A stretch of 47,429 nt of DNA from Thermococcus sp. EP1 (GCF_001317345.1 NZ_JXCG01000013.1:1-47429), one strand, 5' to 3'; counted from the stretch's first letter, positions 34,876-43,831 are shown. Made by a program: numbers and translations. The notes: generated from the sequence alone by a model not told the origin.

Positions 34876-35859
34876 TCATCTCAAATCGCTCGTGATGAAC
34901 CTTATGTACGCTATTGTAAATGGCAATAAAAGCTCAACCAGGAGTATTGCAATACTGTTAAAAGTCAACAAAAGAGAATCTCCAAGAGATAGGTAATCCC
35001 GGGCAGTTTCATCCCCTGCAAAAGCGCTTATTATAAGCTGTCCATAGTGGTGGGTTGGATTCAACAAAAACAGCCTATTTTTCCACAACTCCCTCTTATC
35101 CCTCCATTCCGCTATTGCAGGACATAGATTGAGAGGACTTTCATAAATAGGCTGTTCTTTTTCCACCCTATAAACTGGGGAAGGACAATATGGCTCTTCT
35201 CCCACAATTTTATCAACTGCAATCTCAACTATGAAGGGGTATATTAAAGTCAGAAATATTCCAAGGGTTATTGCCAATAGTATTGCAGTTTCAGGCTTTT
35301 TCAAGAGCGTTGATAACATAATACCGATGCTTAGAAATGTCATCATGTAAATTAGAGTGAAAATGGCCGCTATTAGAGCCCTTAGAATGGAAGTGATATC
35401 GAGAGGCATTCCAAGCAATAGGAGGTAAGCTATTGAAAAGACGTACCCTATCATGACTATTGAGAACAATGCCATACTGTTTCCAATGAATTTTCCATTT
35501 ATAACTTGATCCCTGTAAATTGGGTGGCTCATTAACACTTTAACCGTTCCCTCTTCGATTTCCTTGTTTATTGTGTCAGCTCCAAGAACTATCCCTATTA
35601 TCGCCCCAAAAATGAGGAGCACCATTAAATTCCTAGTTATGGAAATTGATAGGGGAGTTGCCACTATGGTGCCTTCTGCCCCAGATAGAGGAAAGGAAGT
35701 GTAGCTTACGATTATCTGTCCTGCTCGATTTATGAGGTCATCTTTAATCGAGTAATTGAAGAAAAACGTTATAAAAAGATAGAAAGCGAGCAGGCTTATG
35801 AATCTCTTACTCCTTATAGATGAGGAGAACTCCTTGAATGCTATGTTGAGTTCCTTCAT
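34876..35859 (-). CDS. ABC-2 type permease, second paralogue
   Basis: 327-residue membrane protein with about six helices and a long extracellular loop (about residues 215-265, rich in Pro/Glu/Cys). It starts MKELNIAFKEFSSSIRSKRF and ends LLPFTIAYIRFITSDLR; both ends mirror the permease at 38956-39927, showing gene duplication. The region DTINKEIEEGTVKVLMSHPIYRDQVINGKF is typical of ABC-2 permeases. Last gene of the four-gene operon. The two permeases probably form a heterodimer with the ATPase at 38034-38951. Confidence 0.88.
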   Translation of the reverse strand: MKELNIAFKEFSSSIRSKRFISLLAFYLFITFFFNYSIKDDLINRAGQIIVSYTSFPLSGAEGTIVATPLSISITRNLMVLLIFGAIIGIVLGADTINKEIEEGTVKVLMSHPIYRDQVINGKFIGNSMALFSIVMIGYVFSIAYLLLLGMPLDITSILRALIAAIFTLIYMMTFLSIGIMLSTLLKKPETAILLAITLGIFLTLIYPFIVEIAVDKIVGEEPYCPSPVYRVEKEQPIYESPLNLCPAIAEWRDKRELWKNRLFLLNPTHHYGQLIISAFAGDETARDYLSLGDSLLLTFNSIAILLVELLLPFTIAYIRFITSDLR

Positions 35860-35865
35860 TTATCT

Positions 35866-38028
35866 TTACCTCCTTCCTACACGGCGCATCAGTAGTATAA
35901 CTGTTGCAAATGCCATCACCAAGATTATTACTCCAAGGTAAGCCGAACTTGAGCTTTGCCTCACTCTAGCAGTAAGCTGGATTCGTGACTCTGTTTGGTC
36001 AGATTTTACACCTATATTTATCCGATATTCTCCAGCAGGTGTTGCTTTTGAGGGTTTTATACGAATAGTTATTGTCTCAACACCCTTCCCCTCTATCTTA
36101 GCCAGCTTTTGAGGTTCTACTTCAACATCCCACCCTTGTGGAGCATTCACTTCAATGTTAACGTTAGTCACGGTGTTTCCGAAGTTTCTGAGGGTTATGG
36201 GAATGCTCTTCTCTTCGTCAGGCTTTAGGGATACGAGGTAGTTTGCAGCTTCAACATGAAGTTCATATCTTCCTATAACTTCCACTTCAATTTTCTTCTC
36301 TATTTCGTTTCCAGAGGTGCTTCTTATCTTCAATGTAACATTGTAAACCCCTGGCTGTGCATTAAATGACGGGATTATTCTTAAATAGGCACTCTTAGCT
36401 TCCCCACTATCTACTTTTATACTCTTAATTTCAAAATTGCTCTGTACATCCCTGAGAAAGCTCACAGCCCAACCAGATGGAAGCCCTTCAATGCTTAAAG
36501 TATATTCATCGTTCTCCTTACCTAGATTTTCAATTCTAATCTCATAAACAGGTTGAAAGTCAAAGCCCGTTATTAAATGATCGCTCTCCATATCTACAGC
36601 GAAGTAGTATAAAAGCCTCTTCAGGGTAATTCTCTCATCTTTTTTCTCCCCATCCTCAAGCATTATTCTTTCCTCTTTGATTTCATACCCCTCTTTACTT
36701 ACGATTATTGTGTAATTCCCCTTTGGAAGTTGCACCTCCAAAACACCATTTGTATCTGCGATGTAAGTCTCATTTCCAATCTGTACTTTGGGTTTTGATA
36801 CGGGCCTTCCTTCTTCATCAATTATGCTCAAAATCAGGTTTGCAGGTTCTTCCTTGTGCGTTTTGTAAATGAAAACGCTTACACTTTTCTCCATTTTGTT
36901 AACGGAAAACTTTATTTTATGCTCACCCAATTCGGCATTTCTTGGACTCTTCACAACAAGATTAACAACCTCACTCTTATCTAAGAGAAATGATCTAATT
37001 CTCTGCCCATTTAGGGAGAAGTATGCATTCCACTCTGGAGGGACCTCTTTTATTTGAAGCTCAATCACCTTTTCATCAACATATGGTGTAAACTGTATTG
37101 GAAAGATTATTTTCTCACCAGCCTCAGCCTCTATTGATAAAAGCGGCACCTTAAGACCTACTCCTCCATTCGGATCCTTAGTTACATTTAAATCTACCCT
37201 CCCTACTTTATCTCCCACAGCAAAAATAATACTATGGATTCCTTTTGCTGCCTCTGGGACATTTATTAGAAGATTAACCGTTATAGAACTTCCAGGATTA
37301 AGAATAAGGCCATTGATCCTGTAATTGCTACTCTCATCAAAAAAATCAACTTCCCAGTCTGCTGGCTTTGAAAGTATCCTTAAACTAAGCTCTGAACTGT
37401 CAGTATTCTCATTGACAATGTTAATAGGAAGCTGAACTCTACTTCCTGCGTCTACCTTCAAACTCCTGAATGGATAATAAATCTCATAATTATCACTTTT
37501 TTCATGCCTTACTTGAATGTTAGCAGAGTAAATATCTAGAACTCCATTATTATATATAAGGACGAGTTTATCAAACACTCTCGAGGAGTTTTTCTTTATA
37601 GTAACTTCTGCTCCATTTATCTTTAGAGAGAGCATGTCTTCAGTAGAGTTAATTATCAAAATCGAATACCCATCGATATTAAAAATATTGCCTTCTTGAG
37701 GCCCTATTTCCTTAAGAAAGCTTGGTTTGTATTGAAGAACTACAAAAATGCCCCTTTCATCAAAACTACCTCTCATTATCCTTATGTTATCGATCTCAAA
37801 AGTTCGATTAAGCTCTACTACACTCCTGATCTTACCTTTCCTGTAAATTATTGCATAAGGTTTTAAAGTGTACTTTTCTTGAGTTATCTTAATCTGATAA
37901 TCCCCCACAATTAAAGTTTCTCCAATTTGTACCCTTCCCTCAAACACTGTTATCCATGGCAAGGAAGCTGTTGCTGGAAAAATAGAGGTCAAGAGAAATA
38001 ATATCAAAATAAAAGTAAGCTTTTTCAT
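35866..38028 (-). CDS. Membrane-anchored NEW3/CARDB-type extracellular protein
   Basis: 720 residues: a signal peptide (MKKLTFILILFLLTSIFPATA), then about 680 extracellular residues of repeated immunoglobulin-like modules, then a C-terminal membrane helix (SAYLGVIILVMAFATVILLM) and basic tail RRVGRR. Repeats follow the NEW3 (NPCBM-associated) pattern, for example LRNFGNTVTNVNIEVNAPQG followed by WDVEVEPQKL, with earlier copies near residues 210-280, 300-390 and 495-580. A carboxypeptidase-regulatory-like module (SIIDEEGRPVSKPKVQIGNE) sits near residue 400. A GTG at 38037 is in frame, but AAGGAGTGATG favours the ATG at 38028. It lies between ATPase and permease genes with tight spacing. Confidence 0.85.
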   Translation of the reverse strand: MKKLTFILILFLLTSIFPATASLPWITVFEGRVQIGETLIVGDYQIKITQEKYTLKPYAIIYRKGKIRSVVELNRTFEIDNIRIMRGSFDERGIFVVLQYKPSFLKEIGPQEGNIFNIDGYSILIINSTEDMLSLKINGAEVTIKKNSSRVFDKLVLIYNNGVLDIYSANIQVRHEKSDNYEIYYPFRSLKVDAGSRVQLPINIVNENTDSSELSLRILSKPADWEVDFFDESSNYRINGLILNPGSSITVNLLINVPEAAKGIHSIIFAVGDKVGRVDLNVTKDPNGGVGLKVPLLSIEAEAGEKIIFPIQFTPYVDEKVIELQIKEVPPEWNAYFSLNGQRIRSFLLDKSEVVNLVVKSPRNAELGEHKIKFSVNKMEKSVSVFIYKTHKEEPANLILSIIDEEGRPVSKPKVQIGNETYIADTNGVLEVQLPKGNYTIIVSKEGYEIKEERIMLEDGEKKDERITLKRLLYYFAVDMESDHLITGFDFQPVYEIRIENLGKENDEYTLSIEGLPSGWAVSFLRDVQSNFEIKSIKVDSGEAKSAYLRIIPSFNAQPGVYNVTLKIRSTSGNEIEKKIEVEVIGRYELHVEAANYLVSLKPDEEKSIPITLRNFGNTVTNVNIEVNAPQGWDVEVEPQKLAKIEGKGVETITIRIKPSKATPAGEYRINIGVKSDQTESRIQLTARVRQSSSSAYLGVIILVMAFATVILLMRRVGRR

Positions 38029-38033
38029 TTTCA

Positions 38034-38951
38034 TCACTCCTTCTTGTAAATTGTTTTGAGAAAAACGTCCTCCAAGCTCGGCTCCTCAATTTCAAGATTT
38101 ATTATGGTCATCCCTCTCTTCGACAGATAATCCGAGATCTGGTCTCTGATGTCGTCTCTGGCAAATATTATCATTTTCTTGTCGTTTATCTTTTCCATCC
38201 TCACTATGTCATCAAGATCAAATTCAGGAAGCTTTTGTTTAGCCTCTATTTTTATCTCATAACCCTCGAGTTCCATGAACTGTCTCTTTATTTCCTCCAA
38301 TGTCCCCATCGCTCTGAGCTTTCCACTTACGAGAATTCCAACATTATCACTTAACTCTTCAACTTCGCTAAGTATGTGAGAGGAGAAGAATACAGTCTTT
38401 CCCTTTTTTGCCTCCTCTTTCACTATGCTTTTGACGAGATGAGCCCCTTCGGGATCAAGACCACTCGTTGGCTCATCGAGTATTAAAACTTCTGGGTCAT
38501 TTATTAGGGCCTGAGCCAAAAGCAAACGCTGTTTCATGCCCTTTGAGAACGTTTTTGCCTTTCTGTAACGAACATCCCAAAGACCAACTAACTTGAGCAG
38601 CTCCTCTATACGTTTTTCTTTCTCGGCTCTGCTCATGTTGTAGAAATTGGCAAAAAACTCTAGATTGCGCCATGCAGTAAGCTCGCCATATACTGTTGCG
38701 TTTTCAGGAAGGTAGCCGACTTTTTCTTTGACTTTAATTGGCTCCTTAAAAACGTCACTTCCAAGTATCCTTATGCTCCCACTGTCTGGGATTATCAACC
38801 CCAACATGCTCAATATTGTAGTAGTCTTCCCTGCACCGTTAGGACCTAAAAATCCAAAAATGCTCCCTTCTTCAATGTTCAATGTTAGATTATCAACTGC
38901 TACCAATTCTTTATACTTCTTGGTCAGACTCTCAATTTCAATAGCGTACAT
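38034..38951 (-). CDS. ABC transporter ATPase (ABC-2 exporter)
   Basis: 305-residue nucleotide-binding subunit. Walker A is GPNGAGKTTTILSML, the signature is FSKGMKQRLLLAQAL, Walker B is VLILDEPTSGLDPEG, and the H-loop is FFSSHILSEVEEL. The C-terminal 85 residues (from KIEAKQKL) are the accessory domain common in CcmA/NatA-like exporters. GAGGTGATTTT precedes the ATG. Its stop overlaps the frame of the NEW3 gene, and the first permease ends five bases upstream. Confidence 0.95.
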   Translation of the reverse strand: MYAIEIESLTKKYKELVAVDNLTLNIEEGSIFGFLGPNGAGKTTTILSMLGLIIPDSGSIRILGSDVFKEPIKVKEKVGYLPENATVYGELTAWRNLEFFANFYNMSRAEKEKRIEELLKLVGLWDVRYRKAKTFSKGMKQRLLLAQALINDPEVLILDEPTSGLDPEGAHLVKSIVKEEAKKGKTVFFSSHILSEVEELSDNVGILVSGKLRAMGTLEEIKRQFMELEGYEIKIEAKQKLPEFDLDDIVRMEKINDKKMIIFARDDIRDQISDYLSKRGMTIINLEIEEPSLEDVFLKTIYKKE

Positions 38952-38955
38952 AAAA

Positions 38956-39927
38956 TCACCTCAAATCAGCTTTCATGAATTTTGCATAAGCTGCTGTAAA
39001 TGGCAGGAGAAGCATTACTATCAACAGTAAGATGTTTTGCCAGACCAAACTCAAACTTTCCCTAATGGATCTATCCTCTACAACACTCTCCTCATAAGCC
39101 AAAGCAGAAACTACTTCACTAATTTGGGGCTTCCCCCCGAAGAGTATTCTGATAACTTCCTGATAATGGTAGTTAGGAGAGACATAAAGGATTTTTTCAG
39201 CTGTTGTTGTCATTTTAGTCAACCATGCTTGATATGCCGGGTCTTTGAGGAACAACTCTTGTAGTTGTTCTTCACTTAGATTTGTAGCATTTTCCGGAAT
39301 ATTAGGAAGAGGAGGCAAGCCAGCCACTACAAACCCTATTACTCCACCAATTATTGAAAGCAAAAAGCCGAAAAAGAGGAATGTAAATATTGCAAGGATG
39401 ATAGCGTTTTTGGACTTCCTAATAAATACTGAAATAAGTAATCCGAGGCTTAGAAAAACTAGTCCATAGAGTAGGCTAAAGGGTAATGTTACTAAAAATC
39501 TCATCAGGTCACTTACAGTTATTGGGACTCCTAAGAGCAGTGCAAAAGCTACTGTTAAAGCATAAAACAATGATAGAGTTACGCTAAGAGTTAACAAACC
39601 TCCCAAAAGTTTACCCAAGAGCACTTTATCCCTATACACAGGCTTTGAAACTATCAACTTTAGAGTGCCCCTTTCTAATTCCGCATTTATTGTTGTTGCC
39701 CCAATGAGAATTCCTGATAATGATATTAAGTAGTTGAAAGCATTTGAGAAGCTTGATAAGAAAAGCATTTGGAAAGGTGTTTTATATAAATTTGCACTTA
39801 TACCAAGTTTCTTAGAGCTATATATCATCCCTAAAGAAGTTATCACAAAAAGTAGCACTATTATTTGAAATCTCTTTGTTCTGATACTTATTTCGAAATC
39901 CTTCATTGCTATATTGATGGCTTTCAT
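38956..39927 (-). CDS. ABC-2 type permease, first paralogue
   Basis: 323-residue membrane protein with about six helices. It starts MKAINIAMKDFEISIRTKRFQ and ends LLPFTAAYAKFMKADLR, matching its paralogue at 34876. The extracellular segment (about residues 205-270) is hydrophilic. The frame opens at 39936, but GAGGTGATGAGT before the ATG at 39927 decides the start. It is the first gene of the operon; its promoter is probably the minus-strand ACTATAAGG at about 39977-39985. A perfect dyad lies at 40002-40018. Confidence 0.9.
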   Translation of the reverse strand: MKAINIAMKDFEISIRTKRFQIIVLLFVITSLGMIYSSKKLGISANLYKTPFQMLFLSSFSNAFNYLISLSGILIGATTINAELERGTLKLIVSKPVYRDKVLLGKLLGGLLTLSVTLSLFYALTVAFALLLGVPITVSDLMRFLVTLPFSLLYGLVFLSLGLLISVFIRKSKNAIILAIFTFLFFGFLLSIIGGVIGFVVAGLPPLPNIPENATNLSEEQLQELFLKDPAYQAWLTKMTTTAEKILYVSPNYHYQEVIRILFGGKPQISEVVSALAYEESVVEDRSIRESLSLVWQNILLLIVMLLLPFTAAYAKFMKADLR

Positions 39928-40001
39928 ACTCATCACCTCACTAGAAGGTGGTCTGTTTGCTTAAAAAATATTACTCCTTATAGTTGTATATTATGACTTA
40001 A

Positions 40002-40018
40002 TATGATAAAATATCATA
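40002..40018. promoter_or_regulatory. Dyad TATGATA-AAA-TATCATA upstream of ABC-2 operon
   Basis: Perfect 7-base inverted repeat with a 3-base spacer, about 20 bases upstream of the likely TATA box of the ABC-2/NEW3 operon. A plausible transcription-factor site; no regulator gene is adjacent. Confidence 0.45.
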
Positions 40019-40246
40019 AAAATTTTAAATAGTATTTGAGCAACAGAGTGTAAGTGAAAACCATAGAAGTGCCTCGTGTGTGGAGGAAGGCAGTGGTAAT
40101 AGGTTGTGTTAGTAAAAAAGAATAGATAATTACTGGCCTCCCCCGCCCTAAAGAACAAGGCTTTCAAAAGAAGAAATAATTAGTAAGGAGGACGCCAAAG
40201 TAATTGAAAGCATAATAATAACTAAAATTACTGAAAGGCTTTGATC
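40019..40246. other. Gene-poor spacer with possible decayed coding fragments
   Basis: No complete gene. A GTG frame at 40054-40125 (23 codons, VKTIEVPRVWRKAVVIGCV...) follows a TATA-like TTTTAAATAG. In another frame a stretch ending in a TGA at about 40241-40243 reads SKEEIISKEDAKVIESIII. Both look protein-like but are interrupted by stops and lie in different frames. It may be a decayed gene or chance; too weak for a firm call. Confidence 0.3.
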
Positions 40247-40576
40247 TCACTCTTTTTCGAGGATAACAGCAGTACCATAGGCAAATATTTCAGCAGCCCC
40301 AGACGCAACCGCCGATGTCATGAACCTCACTCCAATGATACCGTTTGCACCCATTTCCTTTGCATGTTGTATCATTCTTTGGAGTGCTACTTCTCTAGCC
40401 TCTGCAAGCATTTCAGTGTACTCCTTTACCTCTCCACCAGTAATATTCCTCAATCCTGCCAAAATATCTTTTCCAATGTGTTTCGCCCTGACAGTTGCCC
40501 CTCTAGCAATCCCTAAGACTTTGACAACCTTATATCCAGGAACTTCTTCAGTTGTAGCAATTATCATTTCATTCAC
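40247..40576 (-). CDS. YbjQ/UPF0145 family protein
   Basis: 109-residue YbjQ-like protein forming a pentameric ring in known structures, annotated as a possible heavy-metal-binding protein. The conserved core is VPGYKVVKVLGIARGATVRA, EMLAEAREVALQRMIQHAKE, MGANGIIGVRF and AEIFAYGTAVIL. The GTG at 40576 lies about eight bases after GAGGTGATG; the internal ATG at 40567 is an alternative. Divergent from moaC. Function unproven. Confidence 0.88.
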   Translation of the reverse strand: MNEMIIATTEEVPGYKVVKVLGIARGATVRAKHIGKDILAGLRNITGGEVKEYTEMLAEAREVALQRMIQHAKEMGANGIIGVRFMTSAVASGAAEIFAYGTAVILEKE

Positions 40577-40665
40577 ACGGCATCACCTCATACCTCGAAG
40601 TTCGAAGTAATATTTCTCTTCAAAGCTTAAATACTTTTCTTGAACATTAGAAATATGGTGGGAAA

Positions 40666-41127
40666 ATGGAACTCACTCACGTGGATGAAAATGGTGTTAA
40701 AATGGTAGAAGTTGGACAAAAAGATGTTGTTTTTAGAAGAGCCATTGCTAAAGGTAGAATAAAACTCAAACCAGAAACAATAAAGCTTATTCAAGAAGGG
40801 AAGACCAAAAAAGGCAATGTTATAGCAAGTGCCCAAATTGCAGGAATCTTAGCTGTAAAGAGAACATGGGAGTTAATACCACTATGCCACCCAATACCAC
40901 TAACTGGGGTTGACATAAACTTTGAGTTTGGAGAGGATTACATAGAAGCTACCTGCGAAGTAAGGGCCTATTATAAGACAGGTGTTGAAATGGAAGCTTT
41001 AACCGGAGTTAGCGTTGCCTTACTTACTATATGGGACATGGTCAAGGCTGTAGAGAAAGACGAAAACGGCCAGTATCCATTCACAAAAATCGAGGATATT
41101 AGAGTCATTGAAAAAGTTAAGAAATGA
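40666..41127 (+). CDS. moaC: Cyclic pyranopterin monophosphate synthase MoaC
   Basis: 153-residue MoaC, second enzyme of molybdopterin/tungstopterin synthesis. It has [20 protein letters not shown], the catalytic [15 protein letters not shown] (substrate-site Cys-His) and [28 protein letters not shown] with the catalytic Lys. GGTGGG precedes the ATG. Tungstopterin is needed by aldehyde and formaldehyde ferredoxin oxidoreductases of Thermococcales. Ended by the hairpin terminator at 41128. Confidence 0.96.
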   Translation: MELTHVDENGVKMVEVGQKDVVFRRAIAKGRIKLKPETIKLIQEGKTKKGNVIASAQIAGILAVKRTWELIPLCHPIPLTGVDINFEFGEDYIEATCEVRAYYKTGVEMEALTGVSVALLTIWDMVKAVEKDENGQYPFTKIEDIRVIEKVKK

Positions 41128-41167
41128 TTCAAACACAAAAAAGTGTTTGAAAGAGATTTTTTGTGTT
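41128..41167 (+). terminator. Hairpin plus T-run terminator after moaC
   Basis: TTCAAACAC (41128-41136) and GTGTTTGAA (41143-41151) form a perfect 9-base stem with an A6 loop, starting at the base after the moaC stop. A TTTTTT run follows at 41157-41162. This bacterial-like intrinsic terminator shape is unusual in an archaeon. Confidence 0.6.
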
Positions 41168-41193
41168 TATACCGTTAAGAGGGTTGTAACGCC

Positions 41194-42891
41194 ATGAAAC
41201 TTAACAGCGAAGCAAGAGCAATATACAAGAGTATTAGAGAGGAGATAAAGAAAAGAATCCAGCTAAAGGAGAGCTTAGCCTATCTTGACGACTTTACGCT
41301 AACTAATGACAAAGAAGAAATCTTAAAGCGCCAAAATTACTTAAAGGAAAGCCTCTCAAAGATCCAACCAGGGCTTAAGGAACTCCTCGCTCGAATAAAG
41401 CCTATTCGGTTTAAAAAAGATTATCTCCACGATAGACTTCTAGTTGTGGATGAAACAGAATTTGAAAAAGCAAAAAACCTAGAAATTTGTGATGTTGCTT
41501 TAGAACCCGAGGATGGTTACGACTTGATATTAAGTACTATAGGGTATGGAATTGATGTGGGGATTTCAATAAGTGAAATCGCCCCTGAACTTTATATTTT
41601 GCCCTTATGGGAAAACAGAGAAACTTTAAATGCATTATCTAATATAAAAGCACTTTTAGGAGAAAAAAGCGTTGCAAATGAGATTTTGATAAAACTAAAA
41701 GAATTAACACCCACTATGAAGAAGAAAGAACTCTTGATAAACTTGGATGAGATAATAAGAGAAGAAGAAAATAACCTTAACACCCGGATTGAAGAACGTC
41801 TAAAAGAATTTAGCCTAACCCTCAGTGGGAAAGAGTTGTTAGAATTCCTGAAAAGGCTAAAAGAAGGCAATTATGAAACTATCTTCTCCCACTTTTCCCA
41901 GATAGAAGATGACATTCTCAGAGAAATAAGAAAAAGTGAAGAGAAGCTAAATAAGTTACTGGGAATCGATGTTGAACTGTTCTCAAGGGAAACTCTATAT
42001 CCTGTTGAAGTCCCTAGTGATGCTATTGAACTCCTAAGACATGAACTTGAAAGGGAAATAAAGCTTGAAATATATCTCAAAAGTCGTGAAATTCTGAAGA
42101 AAATAAGACCACTAATACCAAAATTAAGAGAAGAACTAAAAAAAGCATATGAACTTGAATTTTTAAGGGCCGTTAAAGAGTTTACTCAGGGGTTCACTTT
42201 TCCAACGATAGCCGAAGGAGGTATTGGATTCATAAACGGGAAACATCTGTTTATCAAAAACCCTCAACCTGTAAGCTATATCATTGGAGACGTTATTGAG
42301 CTAGATGACACTAATGGAGAGAGGGTTATAATTTTAACTGGAGCAAACAGTGGTGGAAAGACTTCACTCCTTGAGTTGATCGCCCAAGTGACTATTCTAA
42401 CCCATATGGGTCTTCCTGTAAACGCTGAAAAGGCCTGGATAGAAGTACTAGATGAACTGTTCTTCTTCAGAAGAAAACGTTCCTCATATGGTGCCGGAAC
42501 ATTTGAAACAGTCTTGAAAAGTTTTGCACGCTCTCTTATACGAGAAGGTAAAAAACTTATTCTCATCGATGAATTTGAGGCTATAACCGAACCGGGAGCA
42601 GCAGTAAAAATAATTGGAGAACTTTTGAAGATAGGCTACGAAAAGAGTTTTTATATCGTGATTGTATCCCATCTAGGTGAGGACCTGAAATCTATGCTTC
42701 CCTTTGCGCGTGTTGATGGCATAGAAGCAAAAGGCCTCGATGAAAATCTCAACCTAATAGTAGACAGACAGCCAAAGTTTGGAATCCTAGGAAAGAGCAC
42801 GCCAGAATTAATTGTGGAAAAACTATATCATACTAAAAGAGGACAGGAAAAAGAAATTTTTAGGAGAATTTTAAAAGCTTTCAAGGAATAA
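41194..42891 (+). CDS. Archaeal MutS5-type ATPase
   Basis: 565 residues. A long helical lever/clamp region (about 60-330) is followed by the MutS ATPase: Walker A GANSGGKTSLLELIAQ (about 382-397), the conserved YGAGTFETVLKSFA, Walker B KKLILIDEFEAITEPGAA and IVIVSHLGEDL. The mismatch-recognition N-terminal domain of MutS1 is absent, as in archaeal MutS5 and bacterial MutS2. No Smr nuclease domain is seen. Mismatch repair in Thermococcales is attributed mainly to NucS/EndoMS, so this is more likely a junction-binding or recombination protein. It overlaps the convergent radical SAM gene by 11 bases. Confidence 0.88.
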   Translation: MKLNSEARAIYKSIREEIKKRIQLKESLAYLDDFTLTNDKEEILKRQNYLKESLSKIQPGLKELLARIKPIRFKKDYLHDRLLVVDETEFEKAKNLEICDVALEPEDGYDLILSTIGYGIDVGISISEIAPELYILPLWENRETLNALSNIKALLGEKSVANEILIKLKELTPTMKKKELLINLDEIIREEENNLNTRIEERLKEFSLTLSGKELLEFLKRLKEGNYETIFSHFSQIEDDILREIRKSEEKLNKLLGIDVELFSRETLYPVEVPSDAIELLRHELEREIKLEIYLKSREILKKIRPLIPKLREELKKAYELEFLRAVKEFTQGFTFPTIAEGGIGFINGKHLFIKNPQPVSYIIGDVIELDDTNGERVIILTGANSGGKTSLLELIAQVTILTHMGLPVNAEKAWIEVLDELFFFRRKRSSYGAGTFETVLKSFARSLIREGKKLILIDEFEAITEPGAAVKIIGELLKIGYEKSFYIVIVSHLGEDLKSMLPFARVDGIEAKGLDENLNLIVDRQPKFGILGKSTPELIVEKLYHTKRGQEKEIFRRILKAFKE

Positions 42892-43831
42892 TGTTGAAGT
42901 TAGAGGTTTTTAGAAAAGTATAAGCCTCCTTGAGTTCAGGTCTTTCTTTGAGAAAGCGCAGAATATACTGGCCACAATTCGAGCCTATCAAGTTTTCTCT
43001 TGTATCACCCACTGAAATTATGATGTCATATCCCAACTTTCTGAGGTTCTCTACGAATTCCTTGTGCTTTATTGGAAGGCCAGTTTCTAGATCAACGTCA
43101 TTAGTGAGGGAGTTTTTCATCACGCTGACTGTTGGATTGAGCGGTGTTATCTTAATGAGGAAATATTCCTTCGGGAAATATTCTGCAATTATTCTAGCAT
43201 CTACCTCATTCTCTCTTGCGAGTGCAAAGTTTAGTGTTATCTTTTTACCTCCTTCATCATAAAACGCCTTTCCATACTCAGCTATCTTTTCAAACCCCCA
43301 TTTTCTTACTGGAATTATTTTATCCCTCTGCTCTGGGTTAGTAGAATGTATTGAGAACTGTAGCTGGAAGTTATCCTTAAAAAGCTCTTTTTTAAGCTCT
43401 AGTAGAGCGTCAAAGAATTTGTCTGTACCTATTGGAGCTATAGTAGAAATAGAGGGATAAAAGTTCTCATAATGCTCACCTAAATACCTCAATGCCTCAA
43501 TAACAGCCATGTTAAAGCTTGGTTCACCCATCCGTGCAAATTGCACCTTGAATCTTCTCGTTTTCGGTTTTCCACCCCAGCGCTTCTCTATTGGATACTC
43601 TATTTGCTCAAGTAGCTCATCAAGATCAAGCTTACCCTTATAAAAGAAACCCGCATCACACATCTTGCAACCCACTGGACACCCATTAAGTGATGAGACT
43701 ATAAGCACCCACTTTTCAGCAGGGTTGGAAGTTGGAACTGATTCAACAAATTCCACTATATTTCCCTTTGAAGTCTTCCCGATGTAAACAACGGCAACAT
43801 TCGGATCTCCAATTTCACTCAATATTTCCAT
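42881..43831 (-). CDS. RlmN-like radical SAM protein lacking one catalytic cysteine
   Basis: 316 residues. The radical SAM cluster is CPVGCKMC (Cys51, 55, 58) within VSSLNGCPVGCKMCDAGF, the spacing used by RlmN/Cfr RNA methyltransferases. VQFARMGEPSFNM matches the RlmN MGEPxxN motif, and SNCGQY near the C-terminus (Cys286) matches the methyl-carrying cysteine region (CGQL) of RlmN. The second RlmN cysteine, seven residues before the cluster, is Ile44 here. So the fold is RlmN-like but the usual mechanism may not be complete. Target unknown. GGAGG precedes the ATG. Third gene of an operon after an isochorismatase-like and an FAD-dependent protein. Confidence 0.82.
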   Translation of the reverse strand: MEILSEIGDPNVAVVYIGKTSKGNIVEFVESVPTSNPAEKWVLIVSSLNGCPVGCKMCDAGFFYKGKLDLDELLEQIEYPIEKRWGGKPKTRRFKVQFARMGEPSFNMAVIEALRYLGEHYENFYPSISTIAPIGTDKFFDALLELKKELFKDNFQLQFSIHSTNPEQRDKIIPVRKWGFEKIAEYGKAFYDEGGKKITLNFALARENEVDARIIAEYFPKEYFLIKITPLNPTVSVMKNSLTNDVDLETGLPIKHKEFVENLRKLGYDIIISVGDTRENLIGSNCGQYILRFLKERPELKEAYTFLKTSNFNIIP

